Shown here piece by piece: positions 53,314 through 62,443 of a DNA stretch of 64,000 nucleotides. The translations under genes were made by a program, and so were the position numbers. The stretch's first letter is position 1. Every line of letters begins with the position of its first letter. The notes beneath the pieces were generated by a model that saw only the letters and a list, made by a program, of their open reading frames with translations, did not search any database and was not told the DNA's origin. The stretch comes from Planctomycetaceae bacterium (GTDB taxonomy: Bacteria > Planctomycetota > Phycisphaerae > Phycisphaerales > SM1A02), in the NCBI GenBank assembly GCA_027490145.1, contig JAIXYQ010000008.1:59876-123875 (forward strand). Reading direction: 5' to 3'.

Positions 53314-53350
53314 ATCCGTGCCCGCCCAGGATCGCCGGGAACCCGACTGA

Positions 53351-54409
53351 TCAGATCACCTTGTGGCTGCGCAGCGCGCAGCCGGCCAACTTGTACAGCA
53401 CGCGCGCGCCGACGCACCCGTTCCATTCATCGTCGGGAGCGCCCGGCGCGACTTCGCACAGGTCGAAGCCAATCACGCGCCGGCCGCTGTGCGCCAGCAG
53501 CTCGAGCAGGTGGCAGACCTCGGGGAACGCGAGACCTCCCGGCACCGGCGTGCCCGTGCGCGGGCAGAGGTCGGCCGTCAGGCCATCGATGTCGAAGGAG
53601 ACGTACACCTCGCGCGGGAGCGACGCGATGATCTCGGTGCAGACCTTCGTCCAGGCCGCGCCCGCATACTGCCGGTCGCGCAGCCGCTGGTCATAGAAGG
53701 TCTTCACGCGACCCTTCGAGCGCCCGACGAACTCGACCTCGCGCGCACCCACGTCGCGGATGCCCACCTGCACGAGGCGCTTCACGCCCGGCAGCCGAGT
53801 CATCACGTTGTGGAAGATGCTGGCGTGGCTCCAGGCGAAGCCCTCGAAGGAGTCGCGCAGGTCGGCGTGCGCGTCGATCTGGAGGATGCCCATGCCCGGA
53901 TGGCGCAGCGAGAGTTCCGCGATCAGGCCGAACGGGCTCGCATGGTCCCCGCCGAGCACGGCTGGAATCGCGCCGCGGTCCAGGATGCGCTCCGAGGCCG
54001 CCGCGACGTAGCCGTGCACGCGCTCGCTCGCCGCGTTCACCGTGGCGATGGCCTTGGCATGGGCACGGTTGCCGGCTTCGGCGCCGCCGGCGCGGATGAT
54101 CGGTTCGGCGGCGGCACGCGCACGCTTCGAGAGCGCGGCGATGTCGCGCGGGATGGGCAGCATCGAGAGCCCGCCGCGCCAGATGGGCCCGTACTGGATG
54201 TCCTCGAGGTCGACCTGCTTGCTTGCCTCGAGCACGTGCGCCGGGCCGAGTGCCGTGCCGGCGCGGTAGCTCGTGGTGGCGTCGAAGGGCACGGGAATGA
54301 CCACGAGGCGTGCATCCTCGGGCCGGGTCTCGAGGCCGAAGAGCCCATCCCCGGTCGCGGCGGCATCGGGGTCGAATCCTGCGGGGACGATCGGCGTGCG
54401 TGGGGGCAT
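53351..54409 (-). CDS. arginase/agmatinase/formiminoglutamase (ureohydrolase) family protein
   Basis: A 352-residue ureohydrolase. The binuclear-manganese motifs are all present: VLGGDHASPFG, ILQIDAHADLRDSFEGFAWS and VSFDIDGLTADLCPRTGTPVPGG. The N-terminal LVVIPVPFDATTSYRAGTALGP is typical of SpeB-like enzymes. Agmatinase (agmatine to putrescine plus urea) is the best guess, but arginase and guanidino-acid hydrolases share these motifs. I start at the ATG at 54409, which has a TACGAT box 6 nt upstream; the frame continues ~130 codons upstream without family similarity. It diverges from a glycosyltransferase gene. Confidence 0.88.
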   Translation of the reverse strand: MPPRTPIVPAGFDPDAAATGDGLFGLETRPEDARLVVIPVPFDATTSYRAGTALGPAHVLEASKQVDLEDIQYGPIWRGGLSMLPIPRDIAALSKRARAAAEPIIRAGGAEAGNRAHAKAIATVNAASERVHGYVAAASERILDRGAIPAVLGGDHASPFGLIAELSLRHPGMGILQIDAHADLRDSFEGFAWSHASIFHNVMTRLPGVKRLVQVGIRDVGAREVEFVGRSKGRVKTFYDQRLRDRQYAGAAWTKVCTEIIASLPREVYVSFDIDGLTADLCPRTGTPVPGGLAFPEVCHLLELLAHSGRRVIGFDLCEVAPGAPDDEWNGCVGARVLYKLAGCALRSHKVI

Positions 54410-54415
54410 CGGGGG

Positions 54416-54421
54416 ATCGTA
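54416..54421 (-). promoter_or_regulatory. -10 box (TACGAT) of the agmatinase-family gene, leaderless spacing
   Basis: TACGAT on the minus strand ends 6 nt before the ATG at 54409. Confidence 0.55.
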
Positions 54422-54521
54422 ATGGCCGGGCGAGTGACGCAGGATTCGCGAGATGGATGAACCAACCCAACGAATCCAATCCTCCAGCACGACGCTGGAC
54501 GTGATGCACTTCGCCTTTCGA

Positions 54522-54527
54522 TATCCT
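54522..54527 (+). promoter_or_regulatory. -10 box (TATCCT) of the glycosyltransferase gene, leaderless spacing
   Basis: TATCCT ends 6 nt before the ATG at 54534 and favours that start over the upstream in-frame ATGs. Confidence 0.5.
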
Positions 54528-54533
54528 GCGAGC

Positions 54534-55250
54534 ATGGTCAACGTGATCTGCATGCGGTGGGGCACGAAGTTCGGGCCGGAGTATCCGAACCGCCTGCATT
54601 CGATGGTGTCGCGGCACTTGAAGCGGCCGCACCGCTTCATCTGCATGACCGACGATGCCGCCGGGCTCGACTCTGGCATCGAGGCGCGACCGCTCCCCGA
54701 CTTCGATGATCCGGGTGGCCCCGAACGCGGGTGGCGCAAGATCTCCACCTTCCGCAAGCCACTCTTCGACCTCACGGGATCGACCCTCTTCCTCGATCTC
54801 GACATCGTCATCGTGGACTCGATCGACTGCCTCTTTGATCATCCGGGTGAGTTCCTGATCATCAAGGACTGGGTCCGGCCGTGGAGGCCGACCGGGAATT
54901 CGTCGGTCTACCGGTTCGAGGCCGGGGCACACCCGGAACTGCTGGATCGCTTCCAGCGTGAGGCCGCCCAGGTGCGCCGCGAGGTGCGCAATGAGCAGGA
55001 GTACATCTCGCGCGAACTGCACCGCGCGGGCAAGCTCGGGTACTGGCCTGCCGAGTGGTGCGTCTCGTTCAAGTACCGGTGCATGGCGAAGTTCCCGATG
55101 AATCGCTGGGTGAAGCCCTCGATCCCGGCGGGCGCGAAGATCGTCGTGTTCCACGGCCACCCCACGCCGCGCGAAGCGATCGACGGCGTGACCACGAAGG
55201 TCACGCGCCACGTCCATCCGACGCCGTGGGTGGCGGAGCATTGGCGGTGA
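54534..55250 (+). CDS. predicted glycosyltransferase (GT-A fold, GT8-like)
   Basis: A 238-residue protein starting MVNVICMRWGTKFGPEYPNR. It shows the PHRFICMTDDAAGL strand and a DxD motif (STLFLDLDIVIVDSID) that would bind Mn2+ and the sugar nucleotide, then EFLIIKDW and a C-terminal FHGHPTPREA resembling the metal-binding His of GT8 and related families. Donor and acceptor are unknown. It heads a run of glycosyltransferase genes; the next starts 19 bp downstream, with a perfect inverted repeat spanning the junction. Confidence 0.7.
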   Translation: MVNVICMRWGTKFGPEYPNRLHSMVSRHLKRPHRFICMTDDAAGLDSGIEARPLPDFDDPGGPERGWRKISTFRKPLFDLTGSTLFLDLDIVIVDSIDCLFDHPGEFLIIKDWVRPWRPTGNSSVYRFEAGAHPELLDRFQREAAQVRREVRNEQEYISRELHRAGKLGYWPAEWCVSFKYRCMAKFPMNRWVKPSIPAGAKIVVFHGHPTPREAIDGVTTKVTRHVHPTPWVAEHWR

Positions 55251-55269
55251 CGTACGCGCGCACGTCACC
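55246..55269 (+). promoter_or_regulatory. inverted repeat abutting the GT61-like start codon
   Basis: GGTGACGT and ACGTCACC, perfectly complementary over 8 bp with an 8-bp centre. The left arm covers the upstream gene's TGA and the right arm ends directly before the ATG at 55270. As mRNA it would form a hairpin over the initiation region. Confidence 0.6.
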
Positions 55270-56430
55270 ATGATCGGTACGACACGGAATCTTCGGCGCC
55301 ACGTCCTGAGCGCCGTGACCCGCATTCGGGCCGCGCTTCCCTTCGGACTTCAGGATGCGGTGACGCACCTCCCTGTCGGATGCACGACCATTCCCGAAGC
55401 ATGCTGCTCGGAGGGTCGGGTTTCGGTGGCGCTCCCAGCCAGGCCGCTCTGCGAACCTGACGTCATCGCCGGATCAGACCATCAGCTCGTTGCGTCACTT
55501 CGCGCGGACCTCCGCGACCAGCCAAACATCACGGAACCTCATGCAGGCCTGATCCCCGGCGCCCGTATCCTCGGCCGCGAGTGCACCGCCATCACGCCCG
55601 AGGGCCTCGTCCTGACCGACGTCAGTCCCGATGAGGTGAAGCCCGACCGTCCGCACCGGGCTCTCTCGACCCGACTGCTCGCCCCGCCGCCGAGGAGGAT
55701 TGCCGGCACGATGGGATTGCTGGGCGACGTCGGCCACGACAACATCTTTCACTGGCTGTTCGACATCCTTCCCCGCATCGGCATGATCAGGTCATCTGGA
55801 CTCGGCGAGCCGGACGCTTGGGTCATCCCTAAGTCGCGACTTGCCGTGGTTCCTGAGCTCCTGGCTCAATTCGGCGTGGATGCAGCCACGTGCATCAGGA
55901 TGGGTCGGTGGAGTCATGTTTCCTGCGAGCGGCTGCTCCTGTCAAGTGCGCCGGGGCGCGTCTGTCAGCCCCCGCCGGCATCGATCGCTTACCTGCAGGA
56001 CATCCTTCGCGCTGCGCCCAACGAAGCCAAGCCCGGCGTGGTCGTGATCGCACGGCGTGGTCGTCGGAAGCTCATCAACCTTGATGCCGTGGTGGATCGC
56101 CTGGGTGAGCACAAACCGACCGTGGTGTACATGGAGGGCCTGGACCTGCATGGGCAGATCAGTGCGATTGCCGGGGCACGCTGCATCGTGGCGCCGCATG
56201 GCGCCGGACTGGCCCACATGATCCACGCCGCACCGGGCGCCACGATCATCGAACTCCTTCCCGAGCACTACCCCAACGGGAGCTTCTTCGCACTGACAGG
56301 GGCCTGCGGCTTCCGCTACGGGTGCATTCGTGCCCGTGCCGCACCCGGTGCCGGCCGCCCAAACAGCTCGTCCGATCTGGTGGTCGAGCCGCATGACGTC
56401 CTCTCCCTCGTGAGAGCCGCGCTTCCCTGA
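55270..56430 (+). CDS. glycosyltransferase family 61-like (DUF563) protein
   Basis: A 386-residue protein with the GT61/DUF563 layout: GHDNIFHWLFDILPRIGMIR in the middle, VIARRGRRKLINLDAVVDRL, and the C-terminal HGAGLAHMIHAAPGATIIEL. The family includes plant and fungal xylosyltransferases and bacterial enzymes of capsule and LPS clusters; the transferred sugar here cannot be read. No Shine-Dalgarno is visible; a hairpin occupies the initiation region. It lies between two other glycosyltransferase genes on the same strand and probably belongs to a surface-glycan pathway. Confidence 0.8.
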   Translation: MIGTTRNLRRHVLSAVTRIRAALPFGLQDAVTHLPVGCTTIPEACCSEGRVSVALPARPLCEPDVIAGSDHQLVASLRADLRDQPNITEPHAGLIPGARILGRECTAITPEGLVLTDVSPDEVKPDRPHRALSTRLLAPPPRRIAGTMGLLGDVGHDNIFHWLFDILPRIGMIRSSGLGEPDAWVIPKSRLAVVPELLAQFGVDAATCIRMGRWSHVSCERLLLSSAPGRVCQPPPASIAYLQDILRAAPNEAKPGVVVIARRGRRKLINLDAVVDRLGEHKPTVVYMEGLDLHGQISAIAGARCIVAPHGAGLAHMIHAAPGATIIELLPEHYPNGSFFALTGACGFRYGCIRARAAPGAGRPNSSSDLVVEPHDVLSLVRAALP

Positions 56431-56459
56431 CTGGGCGCCCCTCAACGTCCGTTCACCAC

Positions 56460-57575
56460 ATGAATCGCGTTCTCCGCATCATCGAGCCCAACCTGACGGG
56501 CAATGCAGGCCACTACGGTGAGTTCATCCGTTGCCTCGCCGAGCGATCGGACGGGCTCTTCGACCGGATCGAAGTTCACGGGGGCACCGGCAGTGCGTCG
56601 CTGGAACTGCTCAATCATCCTTCGATCAGGATCGCCGAGACCTTCGGGCAGGGTTCGCCGGGTGAGGCAAGGATCCTCCGGGACTTTGCCGGGGACCCAT
56701 CAACGCCATGCTTGGTGCTGACTGCGAAGTCACAGCACGCCGTCCTGGCGCAGATCGCCGCGCTCGGAGGAGCCACCCTCGACCACCTGCACCTCTACGT
56801 CCATTGGAAGGAACGGGCCTTGTTCCAACGCATGCTCGTCCTCCTCGCTCCAGCAGCACGCAAAGGCTGCAGGGTGATCACACCGGTGGAGTCAACGGCA
56901 ACGTACCTGCGCCGCCAGGGCTGGCACCACGTGGAGTACGTGCCCTATCCAGTACTTGCCCCAAGGCACGTGCCGCCACACGAACCAAGGCCGGCTCGAT
57001 TCCTGGTCGCTGGTGCTGCACGAATGAACAAGGGCCTGCAACTCGTAGCCGACGTTGCCCATAGGATGGATCGATTGGATCCACCAATTCCCCTGCTGGT
57101 GCAAACCACCGGGAAGCGTTCCGGGCGACAGGGTGCGGCGGAAGCGGAACAGTTGAAGCGACTCGCACAGAGCAATGGCGCCGTGCAACTTGATGCGACG
57201 CCGCCCGGCCGCGAGGCGTACTCCCGTCGATTCGCCGGCGCCATCGTGCTCACGCCCTACGATCCGATCAAGTTCGCCGACAACGTCAGCGGCGTGGCAT
57301 TGGACGCCGTGCTGCACGGTGCGCCGATCATCGCCACCGCCGGCGCCTGGCAAGCCGGCCTGATCCAGCGGTTCGGCTGCGGGGTGATCATGCGCCAGTG
57401 GACATCCGAGGCCCTGGCGGATGCCATGAGTGTCGCAGCAGCTGAGTGGACAGCCCTTTCAACCCACGCACGCGAAGCCTCACGGGTCTTGGCTCTGGAG
57501 CATGATCCACGCCACGCCGTGGCTGCCCTGCATCGACCGCATCATCGCGCAAGCCGGGATTCCCTCACCGCCTGA
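56460..57575 (+). CDS. glycosyltransferase family 4-like (GT-B) protein
   Basis: A 371-residue GT-B fold enzyme. The N-terminal half begins MNRVLRIIEPNLTGNAGHYG, placing the acceptor site in the Gly-rich loop. The C-terminal half has ARFLVAGAARMNKGLQLVAD and the donor-binding segment VLTPYDPIKFADNVSGVALD, resembling the family's E-x7-E region with one Glu replaced by Asp. Sugar specificity is unknown. Its 3' end overlaps the convergent glycosyltransferase by 34 bp. Local GC is visibly lower than in the core-gene part of the window, as in its glycosyltransferase neighbours. Confidence 0.75.
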   Translation: MNRVLRIIEPNLTGNAGHYGEFIRCLAERSDGLFDRIEVHGGTGSASLELLNHPSIRIAETFGQGSPGEARILRDFAGDPSTPCLVLTAKSQHAVLAQIAALGGATLDHLHLYVHWKERALFQRMLVLLAPAARKGCRVITPVESTATYLRRQGWHHVEYVPYPVLAPRHVPPHEPRPARFLVAGAARMNKGLQLVADVAHRMDRLDPPIPLLVQTTGKRSGRQGAAEAEQLKRLAQSNGAVQLDATPPGREAYSRRFAGAIVLTPYDPIKFADNVSGVALDAVLHGAPIIATAGAWQAGLIQRFGCGVIMRQWTSEALADAMSVAAAEWTALSTHAREASRVLALEHDPRHAVAALHRPHHRASRDSLTA

Positions 57576-58840
57576 AGGCCTGATTCAAGGGTGCGACAGA
57601 ACCTGGCCGGATGCAACTCGCTGGCAACTCGCTGCCTTGCGCAATCACCCATGCGCCGCAACTCGAGGCGGGGTTTCTCGCACATCCTGAGGATGCATTG
57701 TGCGAGATCCTCGACCGATCCGGTTCGTTCCGCCAACTCACCGGTGACGCCTGGCTCAACGAAATCCGCAGCAAGTCCGACCGGGAAAGCCACGATGGGG
57801 CAGCCGGCCAACATGGCCTCAGAAATCACCATCGGGCCTGCATCCTGGATCGATGGACTGACGAGGAAATCCGAGGCTGCGTAGCACTGCGCCAAAGCTC
57901 GCTCGCCATGCATCTCACCAAGGTCCAACCATTGGATCCCCGGAACGTCATGTGGCCAGAGTCCACGGTGACCGAACGCGGCCACCGTCAACTGCATCCC
58001 ACGAGCAGCAAGGCAGGGCACCAGTTTCCGGAGCGCTTCGAGCAGCAGCGGCATCCCCTTATAGGCGACATCGAGTCCAACGCTGCGAACAAGCATCACC
58101 GGCGACTCCGGTGATACTCCCAATTCTGCACGAGCCCATGATCGGTCCGGGACCGCGAAGCGGGCCTCATCGACCGGTATCGGAGCCACGATGACGTGGT
58201 CCGCACGCAAGACCCAACTGGTCTTCGCCTGATGCGCTGACCACACGCTCTGAGCGATGATGATGGGCCTGACGTGTTGCCACACACGTTGTCGAGCTGC
58301 AGCCTGCGTGGCACTTCGGTCATTGGCATGGCGCCATCCCAGCGACGGGCAATGGCCACAGCCCGATTCGTAACGATGGCATCCCATCGAGTAGTGGCAG
58401 CCACCAGTCAAATGAGCCATGTCGACTTGCCAGAGCCCGATCGGCGCCCCCAACTCTGTCGAAACCTCAGCCACAGTCTGCGGCGAAACAAAGCCGCCGG
58501 CCCAGTGGACCATCACAAGATCCCAACGACTGCCCAATCGGCGCGCCATTCGTACAAGGGTCGAGGCATCCACGACTGCCTCGGCATCAACGTCGAACAC
58601 ACCTACCGGGCTGTCGAGCAGTCGAAGGGCCTTCATCGCAAGTCGCTTGGTCGCCACGCATGCTGATCGTGGAAAGGCGACTTGCCCTCGGGTTGTCGAG
58701 ATACCCTCGACTCCATCGGTGCCATTTCGAACGATGGCGCACGAGGCATGGCCCTGGGACAACAGCGCCTCGTGGATTCGAAGAAATCCCAACGCGGCAC
58801 CACCACCTGCGTCAGACTTGGTGAGGTGAAGTATGTTCAC
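57542..58840 (-). CDS. glycosyltransferase family 4 protein
   Basis: A 432-residue GT-B enzyme beginning VNILHLTKSDAGGGAALGFL, the usual GT4 N-terminus in which the acceptor lies by the GGGA loop. A WQVDMAHLTGGCHYSMGCHR segment with several Cys/His is typical of GT4 enzymes acting in polysaccharide clusters. The donor site follows: VMLVRSVGLDVAYKGMPLLL and the E-x7-E-like segment SPSIQDAGPMVISEAMLAGC. I start at the GTG at 58840 because similarity begins there and a TAGTTT box ends 7 nt upstream; the frame runs on to 59263 through the divergent transporter region. Confidence 0.82.
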   Translation of the reverse strand: MNILHLTKSDAGGGAALGFLRIHEALLSQGHASCAIVRNGTDGVEGISTTRGQVAFPRSACVATKRLAMKALRLLDSPVGVFDVDAEAVVDASTLVRMARRLGSRWDLVMVHWAGGFVSPQTVAEVSTELGAPIGLWQVDMAHLTGGCHYSMGCHRYESGCGHCPSLGWRHANDRSATQAAARQRVWQHVRPIIIAQSVWSAHQAKTSWVLRADHVIVAPIPVDEARFAVPDRSWARAELGVSPESPVMLVRSVGLDVAYKGMPLLLEALRKLVPCLAARGMQLTVAAFGHRGLWPHDVPGIQWLDLGEMHGERALAQCYAASDFLVSPSIQDAGPMVISEAMLAGCPIVAFPVGLAADFVEPGVTGELAERTGSVEDLAQCILRMCEKPRLELRRMGDCARQRVASELHPARFCRTLESGLQAVRESRLAR

Positions 58841-58847
58841 GCCTCGG

Positions 58848-58853
58848 AAACTA
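58848..58853 (-). promoter_or_regulatory. -10 box (TAGTTT) of the GT4 gene, leaderless spacing at a GTG start
   Basis: TAGTTT on the minus strand ends 7 nt before the GTG at 58840. Confidence 0.5.
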
Positions 58854-58970
58854 GCAGCCCTGTCCGGACGGTGGGCGAACATGCGTCTGAGTTCAGCATC
58901 AGGTACGTCACGCCAAGCGAGTCCCATCCCGCACAGTCGGTCAATTGCTGATCCCCTGCCTCTGCCCCCC

Positions 58971-60242
58971 ATGCACACCCTCCTCGCCATCGCCGTCCTG
59001 GTCGCCATCGCCGCCCTGCTCTCGGAGTCGCGGCGGCACATCCCGTGGCGGCTGGTGGGCGTGGGCCTGCTGCTGCAGGTGCTGATCGCGTTCGCGTTCC
59101 TGCGCTTCCCGCCGGCCGTAGCCGCGGCCGACCTCGTCGCCGCCTGCGTGGCGCGCGTGATCGGCTTCGCGGACGACGGCACGCGGTTCGTCTTCGGCAA
59201 CGTCAGCGACCCCTCGGGCGCCTGGGGCTTCATCTTCGTCGTGCGCGTGCTGCCGATCATCATCTTCTTCGCCAGCCTGATGAGCGTGCTCTACCACCTG
59301 GGCATCATGCAGCGCGTGGTCGCTGGCTGCGCCTGGGTGCTGCGCCGCGCCATGCAGGTCAGTGGCGTCGAGGCCCTGTGCACCGCCGCCAACATCTTCG
59401 TCGGCCAGACCGAGGCACCGCTCATGATCCGTCCGTTCATCCCCACGCTCACGCGATCGCAGCTGATGACGGTGATGGCGGGTGGCTTCGCGACGATCGC
59501 CGGCAGCGTGCTGGGTGCCTACGTGAGCATGCTCGGCGGCGACACCGATGAGGGTCGCGCACAGATGGCCAAGCACCTGCTCACCGCGAGCCTGATGAGT
59601 GCGCCCGCAGCGATCGTCTTCGCCAAGATCATGGTGCCCGAGCGCGAGAGCGTGCCGAGCGAATCGCGCGCGGCGACCTCGAGCCTGCCGCGCACGACCG
59701 CGAACGTGATGGATGCCGCAGCCGAGGGCGCCACCGACGGCCTGCGCCTGGCGCTCAACGTGGCGGCGATGCTCGTCGCGTTCGTATCGATCATCGCGCT
59801 GCTGAATTGGCCGCTCGCGGCGCTGTCGATGCAGCCGCAGGTCGAGGCGTTCCGCCTCGAGTACGGGATTCCCGTGCTGAGCTTCCAGAACATCCTCGGC
59901 GTGGTCTTCACCCCGCTCGCCTGGTGCATGGGCTTCGACCGTGCGGATGTCGGCACGGCGGCGTCGCTCATGGGCACGCAGCTCATCGCGACGGAGTTCG
60001 TGGCGTACCTCGACCTGGCCGCGGCGATCAAGGCAGGCTCGATCAGCCCGCGCTCGGCGCAGATGGCTGCGTATGCGCTGTGCGGCTTCGCGAACCTGCC
60101 GTCGATCGCGATTCAGATCGGCGGCTTGAGCGCGATGGCACCGGGCCGGCGCGCCGATGCGGCGTCGCTGGGACTGAAGGCGATGACCGCGGGTGCGCTC
60201 GCGTGCTGGAGCACCGCCGCGATCGCGGGCGCGTTCCTGTGA
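58971..60242 (+). CDS. concentrative nucleoside transporter (NupC/CNT family)
   Basis: A 423-residue inner-membrane transporter with about ten hydrophobic segments that imports nucleosides with Na+ or H+. Family motifs are IPWRLVGVGLLLQVLIAFAF (N-terminal domain), FVFGNVSDPSGAWGFIFVVR, the substrate-site hairpin ANIFVGQTEAPLMIRPFI, TRSQLMTVMAGGFATIAGSV, and ALCGFANLPSIAIQIGGLSA near the end. The ATG at 58971 gives a normal CNT N-terminus; there is no convincing Shine-Dalgarno or TANNNT box. It stands next to glycosyltransferases but has no obvious role with them. Confidence 0.92.
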   Translation: MHTLLAIAVLVAIAALLSESRRHIPWRLVGVGLLLQVLIAFAFLRFPPAVAAADLVAACVARVIGFADDGTRFVFGNVSDPSGAWGFIFVVRVLPIIIFFASLMSVLYHLGIMQRVVAGCAWVLRRAMQVSGVEALCTAANIFVGQTEAPLMIRPFIPTLTRSQLMTVMAGGFATIAGSVLGAYVSMLGGDTDEGRAQMAKHLLTASLMSAPAAIVFAKIMVPERESVPSESRAATSSLPRTTANVMDAAAEGATDGLRLALNVAAMLVAFVSIIALLNWPLAALSMQPQVEAFRLEYGIPVLSFQNILGVVFTPLAWCMGFDRADVGTAASLMGTQLIATEFVAYLDLAAAIKAGSISPRSAQMAAYALCGFANLPSIAIQIGGLSAMAPGRRADAASLGLKAMTAGALACWSTAAIAGAFL

Positions 60243-60303
60243 ACGCCACTGGCATGCAGCCAGCCCCGGCGTACAGTGAATGAGCCTGTGGGCCGCCATC
60301 GCC

Positions 60304-62430
60304 ATGCGCACACTCCTCGCCTCGATCGTCTGCTTACTGAACGCACTGGCCGCGCTGGCCCAGCACCCCGTCACCACGGGCGTCACCTCGCTCGCGCAGG
60401 ATGGCGGCCACAGCCCGATCATCGCCGATGATCCGGCGTGGACCGGCCTCGTCGCCGGCGGAGCCTCGAGCTGGATCTCCACCCCGTGCGATGCGCGCAC
60501 GCTCGGCGGCCCGGCGCCGCTCGTCGCCGCCGCGCGGTCCTGGGGCTCCGGGCGGATCATCTTCACCTCGCGCGACTGGTCGTCGAACCTCGCGAACAAC
60601 TCCACTTTCCGCGCCAACGCCGCCACCTGGCTGGCCAACGGCCGGCCGGGCCCGCTGGTCTGGACGACCGGCCACCAGGAGTGGCATGGCTCGAGCAGCG
60701 GCTCGGTGCTTCCGTCACTCGCGGCATCCATGGGGCGTTCGTCGTACGGCCTCGGCGGCACGGTGACGGCATCCTCGCTCGCCAATGTCGCCGTGCTCTA
60801 CGTGCTCGATCCATGGGCCAACTTCACGGACAGCGAACGCACGGCCATCCTGAACTGGGTGAGCAACGGCGGCGGCCTGTGGGTCACGGCGGTCGGCTGG
60901 TCATGGAACGCCTATCACCCGGGTACCACGGCCGAGACGGATCACCCCGGCACCCGACTCCTCACCGGCACCGGCGCCTACGCGGTGCGCTCGAACGTCA
61001 CCTGGGCCTCGGGTCAAAGCCAAGTCTTCGATCGGCTCGCTCCGAGCGCCAACTCGGGCAGCGTCACGGCGGCGCGCGATGCACTCATAGCGCTGCACAC
61101 CCAGTTCGGCACGGGCATCGGCCCCGCACTCGAGCAGGATGCCGCAGCGCGGACCGCGTTCGTCAACGCGCACTCGGTCCTGGCCTGGGGTGACCTGCTG
61201 GGGCTGCCTGCCGCACGCACGCAGGCCGCGCGCGACGCCTGCGACCAGCTGCGCATGTCGTTCCCGTCCTCGTACAACCGTGGCGGCGCGCTCCCGTTGG
61301 CGCAACCCACGGCGCTGCGCGGCCGCGAGCGCCTGTGGCGGACGCTGACCGACCTCACCCCGGATACCGCCGCCGATCGCAGTGCCGTCGCTGCGCTCGC
61401 GAACTGGACCGGCCCACGGCTTGCGCTCTACCGCGATCATGGGACGGTGCTCGTCGAGGACCAGCGGTCGTCGACCGCGCAGCAGCAGGCGATCCTCTCA
61501 TGGATGCAGGCGATTCCCCCGGGGCGCGTCGCGCTCGAGGCGATCACCTTCAGCCAGTGGCTGCCGGCCGGGCAGACCACCTTCGAACTCTCCGGTCCCG
61601 GATGCCAGGTGAACGTGTTCAACACCGCGGTCGGGGCGTCGTCGGAGAACCCCTTCCCGAGCGACTCGACGGCGCGCCCGTGCGATCTGTTCTCGTCGGT
61701 GGCGGCGCACGAGGTGATGCACGCGATCGATGCGACCTGGATCACGCCGAACGCGGCGTTCGATGCGCGCCGCGATGCGCTGCTTGCCGATGCGGGCAAC
61801 GATTCGATGAACTACCTGCGCAGCATGTTCACCGCGGGGTTCTTCGCCACGAATCCGCAGGAGTTCATGGCGTCGATCGCGAACCAATGGGTGTCGGAGG
61901 GTTACCTCGTCATGCGACTGGGTCGGACACGCTTCGCGGCGGGCCGTCGGCAGCCGATCGAACAGGCGCTCTTCATGGCCGACGTGTTCGCCAACGGCGC
62001 CACGACCACCTTCTTCCGGGGCTCGGCGACGGCCGGCCCCGTGGCGCGCACCGTGCAGCTCACGCGTGACGGAGCCGGTCGCATCATCGCCTTGCGCGAC
62101 GGCACGACCACCTTCCAGTTCGCGTACGGCGCCGATGGGCATGTCTCGTCGGTGACCGAGGCGTCCGACGACTGCAACGGCAACGGCATCGCCGATGCGA
62201 TGGACATCCTCACGGGCGGTGCAACGGATGCCGACGCGGACATGATCCCCGATGCGTGCGAGTGCCCACAGGACGTCGATCGCAGCGGCAGCGTCGACGG
62301 CGGCGACCTGGCGATCCTGCTGGGCAATTGGGGCACGGCCGCGGCATCGACCGACCTTGACGACAGCGGCACGACCGACGCGGCGGACCTTGCGGTGCTG
62401 CTGGCGGCCTGGGGCCCCTGCGCCAACTGA
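60304..62430 (+). CDS. secreted putative zinc metallopeptidase with thrombospondin-3-like and dockerin-like C-terminus
   Basis: A 708-residue protein; the ATG at 60304 gives a signal peptide (MRTLLASIVCLLNALAALAQ), whereas an ATG at 60280 precedes it in frame. Residues ~30-210 resemble a glutamine-amidotransferase-like beta/alpha module (WGSGRIIFTSRDWSSNLANN, VAVLYVLDPWANFTDSERTA), as in some M60-type peptidases. The putative catalytic helix is LFSSVAAHEVMHAIDATWIT (HExxH) near residue 475; the third zinc ligand is not clear. The tail has calcium-binding thrombospondin-3-like sequence (DDCNGNGIADAMDI, DADADMIPDACEC) and two dockerin-like repeats (DVDRSGSVDGGDLAILLGNW and DLDDSGTTDAADLAVLLAAW). 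M60-like is my best guess, with modest confidence. Confidence 0.65.
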   Translation: MRTLLASIVCLLNALAALAQHPVTTGVTSLAQDGGHSPIIADDPAWTGLVAGGASSWISTPCDARTLGGPAPLVAAARSWGSGRIIFTSRDWSSNLANNSTFRANAATWLANGRPGPLVWTTGHQEWHGSSSGSVLPSLAASMGRSSYGLGGTVTASSLANVAVLYVLDPWANFTDSERTAILNWVSNGGGLWVTAVGWSWNAYHPGTTAETDHPGTRLLTGTGAYAVRSNVTWASGQSQVFDRLAPSANSGSVTAARDALIALHTQFGTGIGPALEQDAAARTAFVNAHSVLAWGDLLGLPAARTQAARDACDQLRMSFPSSYNRGGALPLAQPTALRGRERLWRTLTDLTPDTAADRSAVAALANWTGPRLALYRDHGTVLVEDQRSSTAQQQAILSWMQAIPPGRVALEAITFSQWLPAGQTTFELSGPGCQVNVFNTAVGASSENPFPSDSTARPCDLFSSVAAHEVMHAIDATWITPNAAFDARRDALLADAGNDSMNYLRSMFTAGFFATNPQEFMASIANQWVSEGYLVMRLGRTRFAAGRRQPIEQALFMADVFANGATTTFFRGSATAGPVARTVQLTRDGAGRIIALRDGTTTFQFAYGADGHVSSVTEASDDCNGNGIADAMDILTGGATDADADMIPDACECPQDVDRSGSVDGGDLAILLGNWGTAAASTDLDDSGTTDAADLAVLLAAWGPCAN

Positions 62431-62443
62431 GCCGGGCGGCCGC

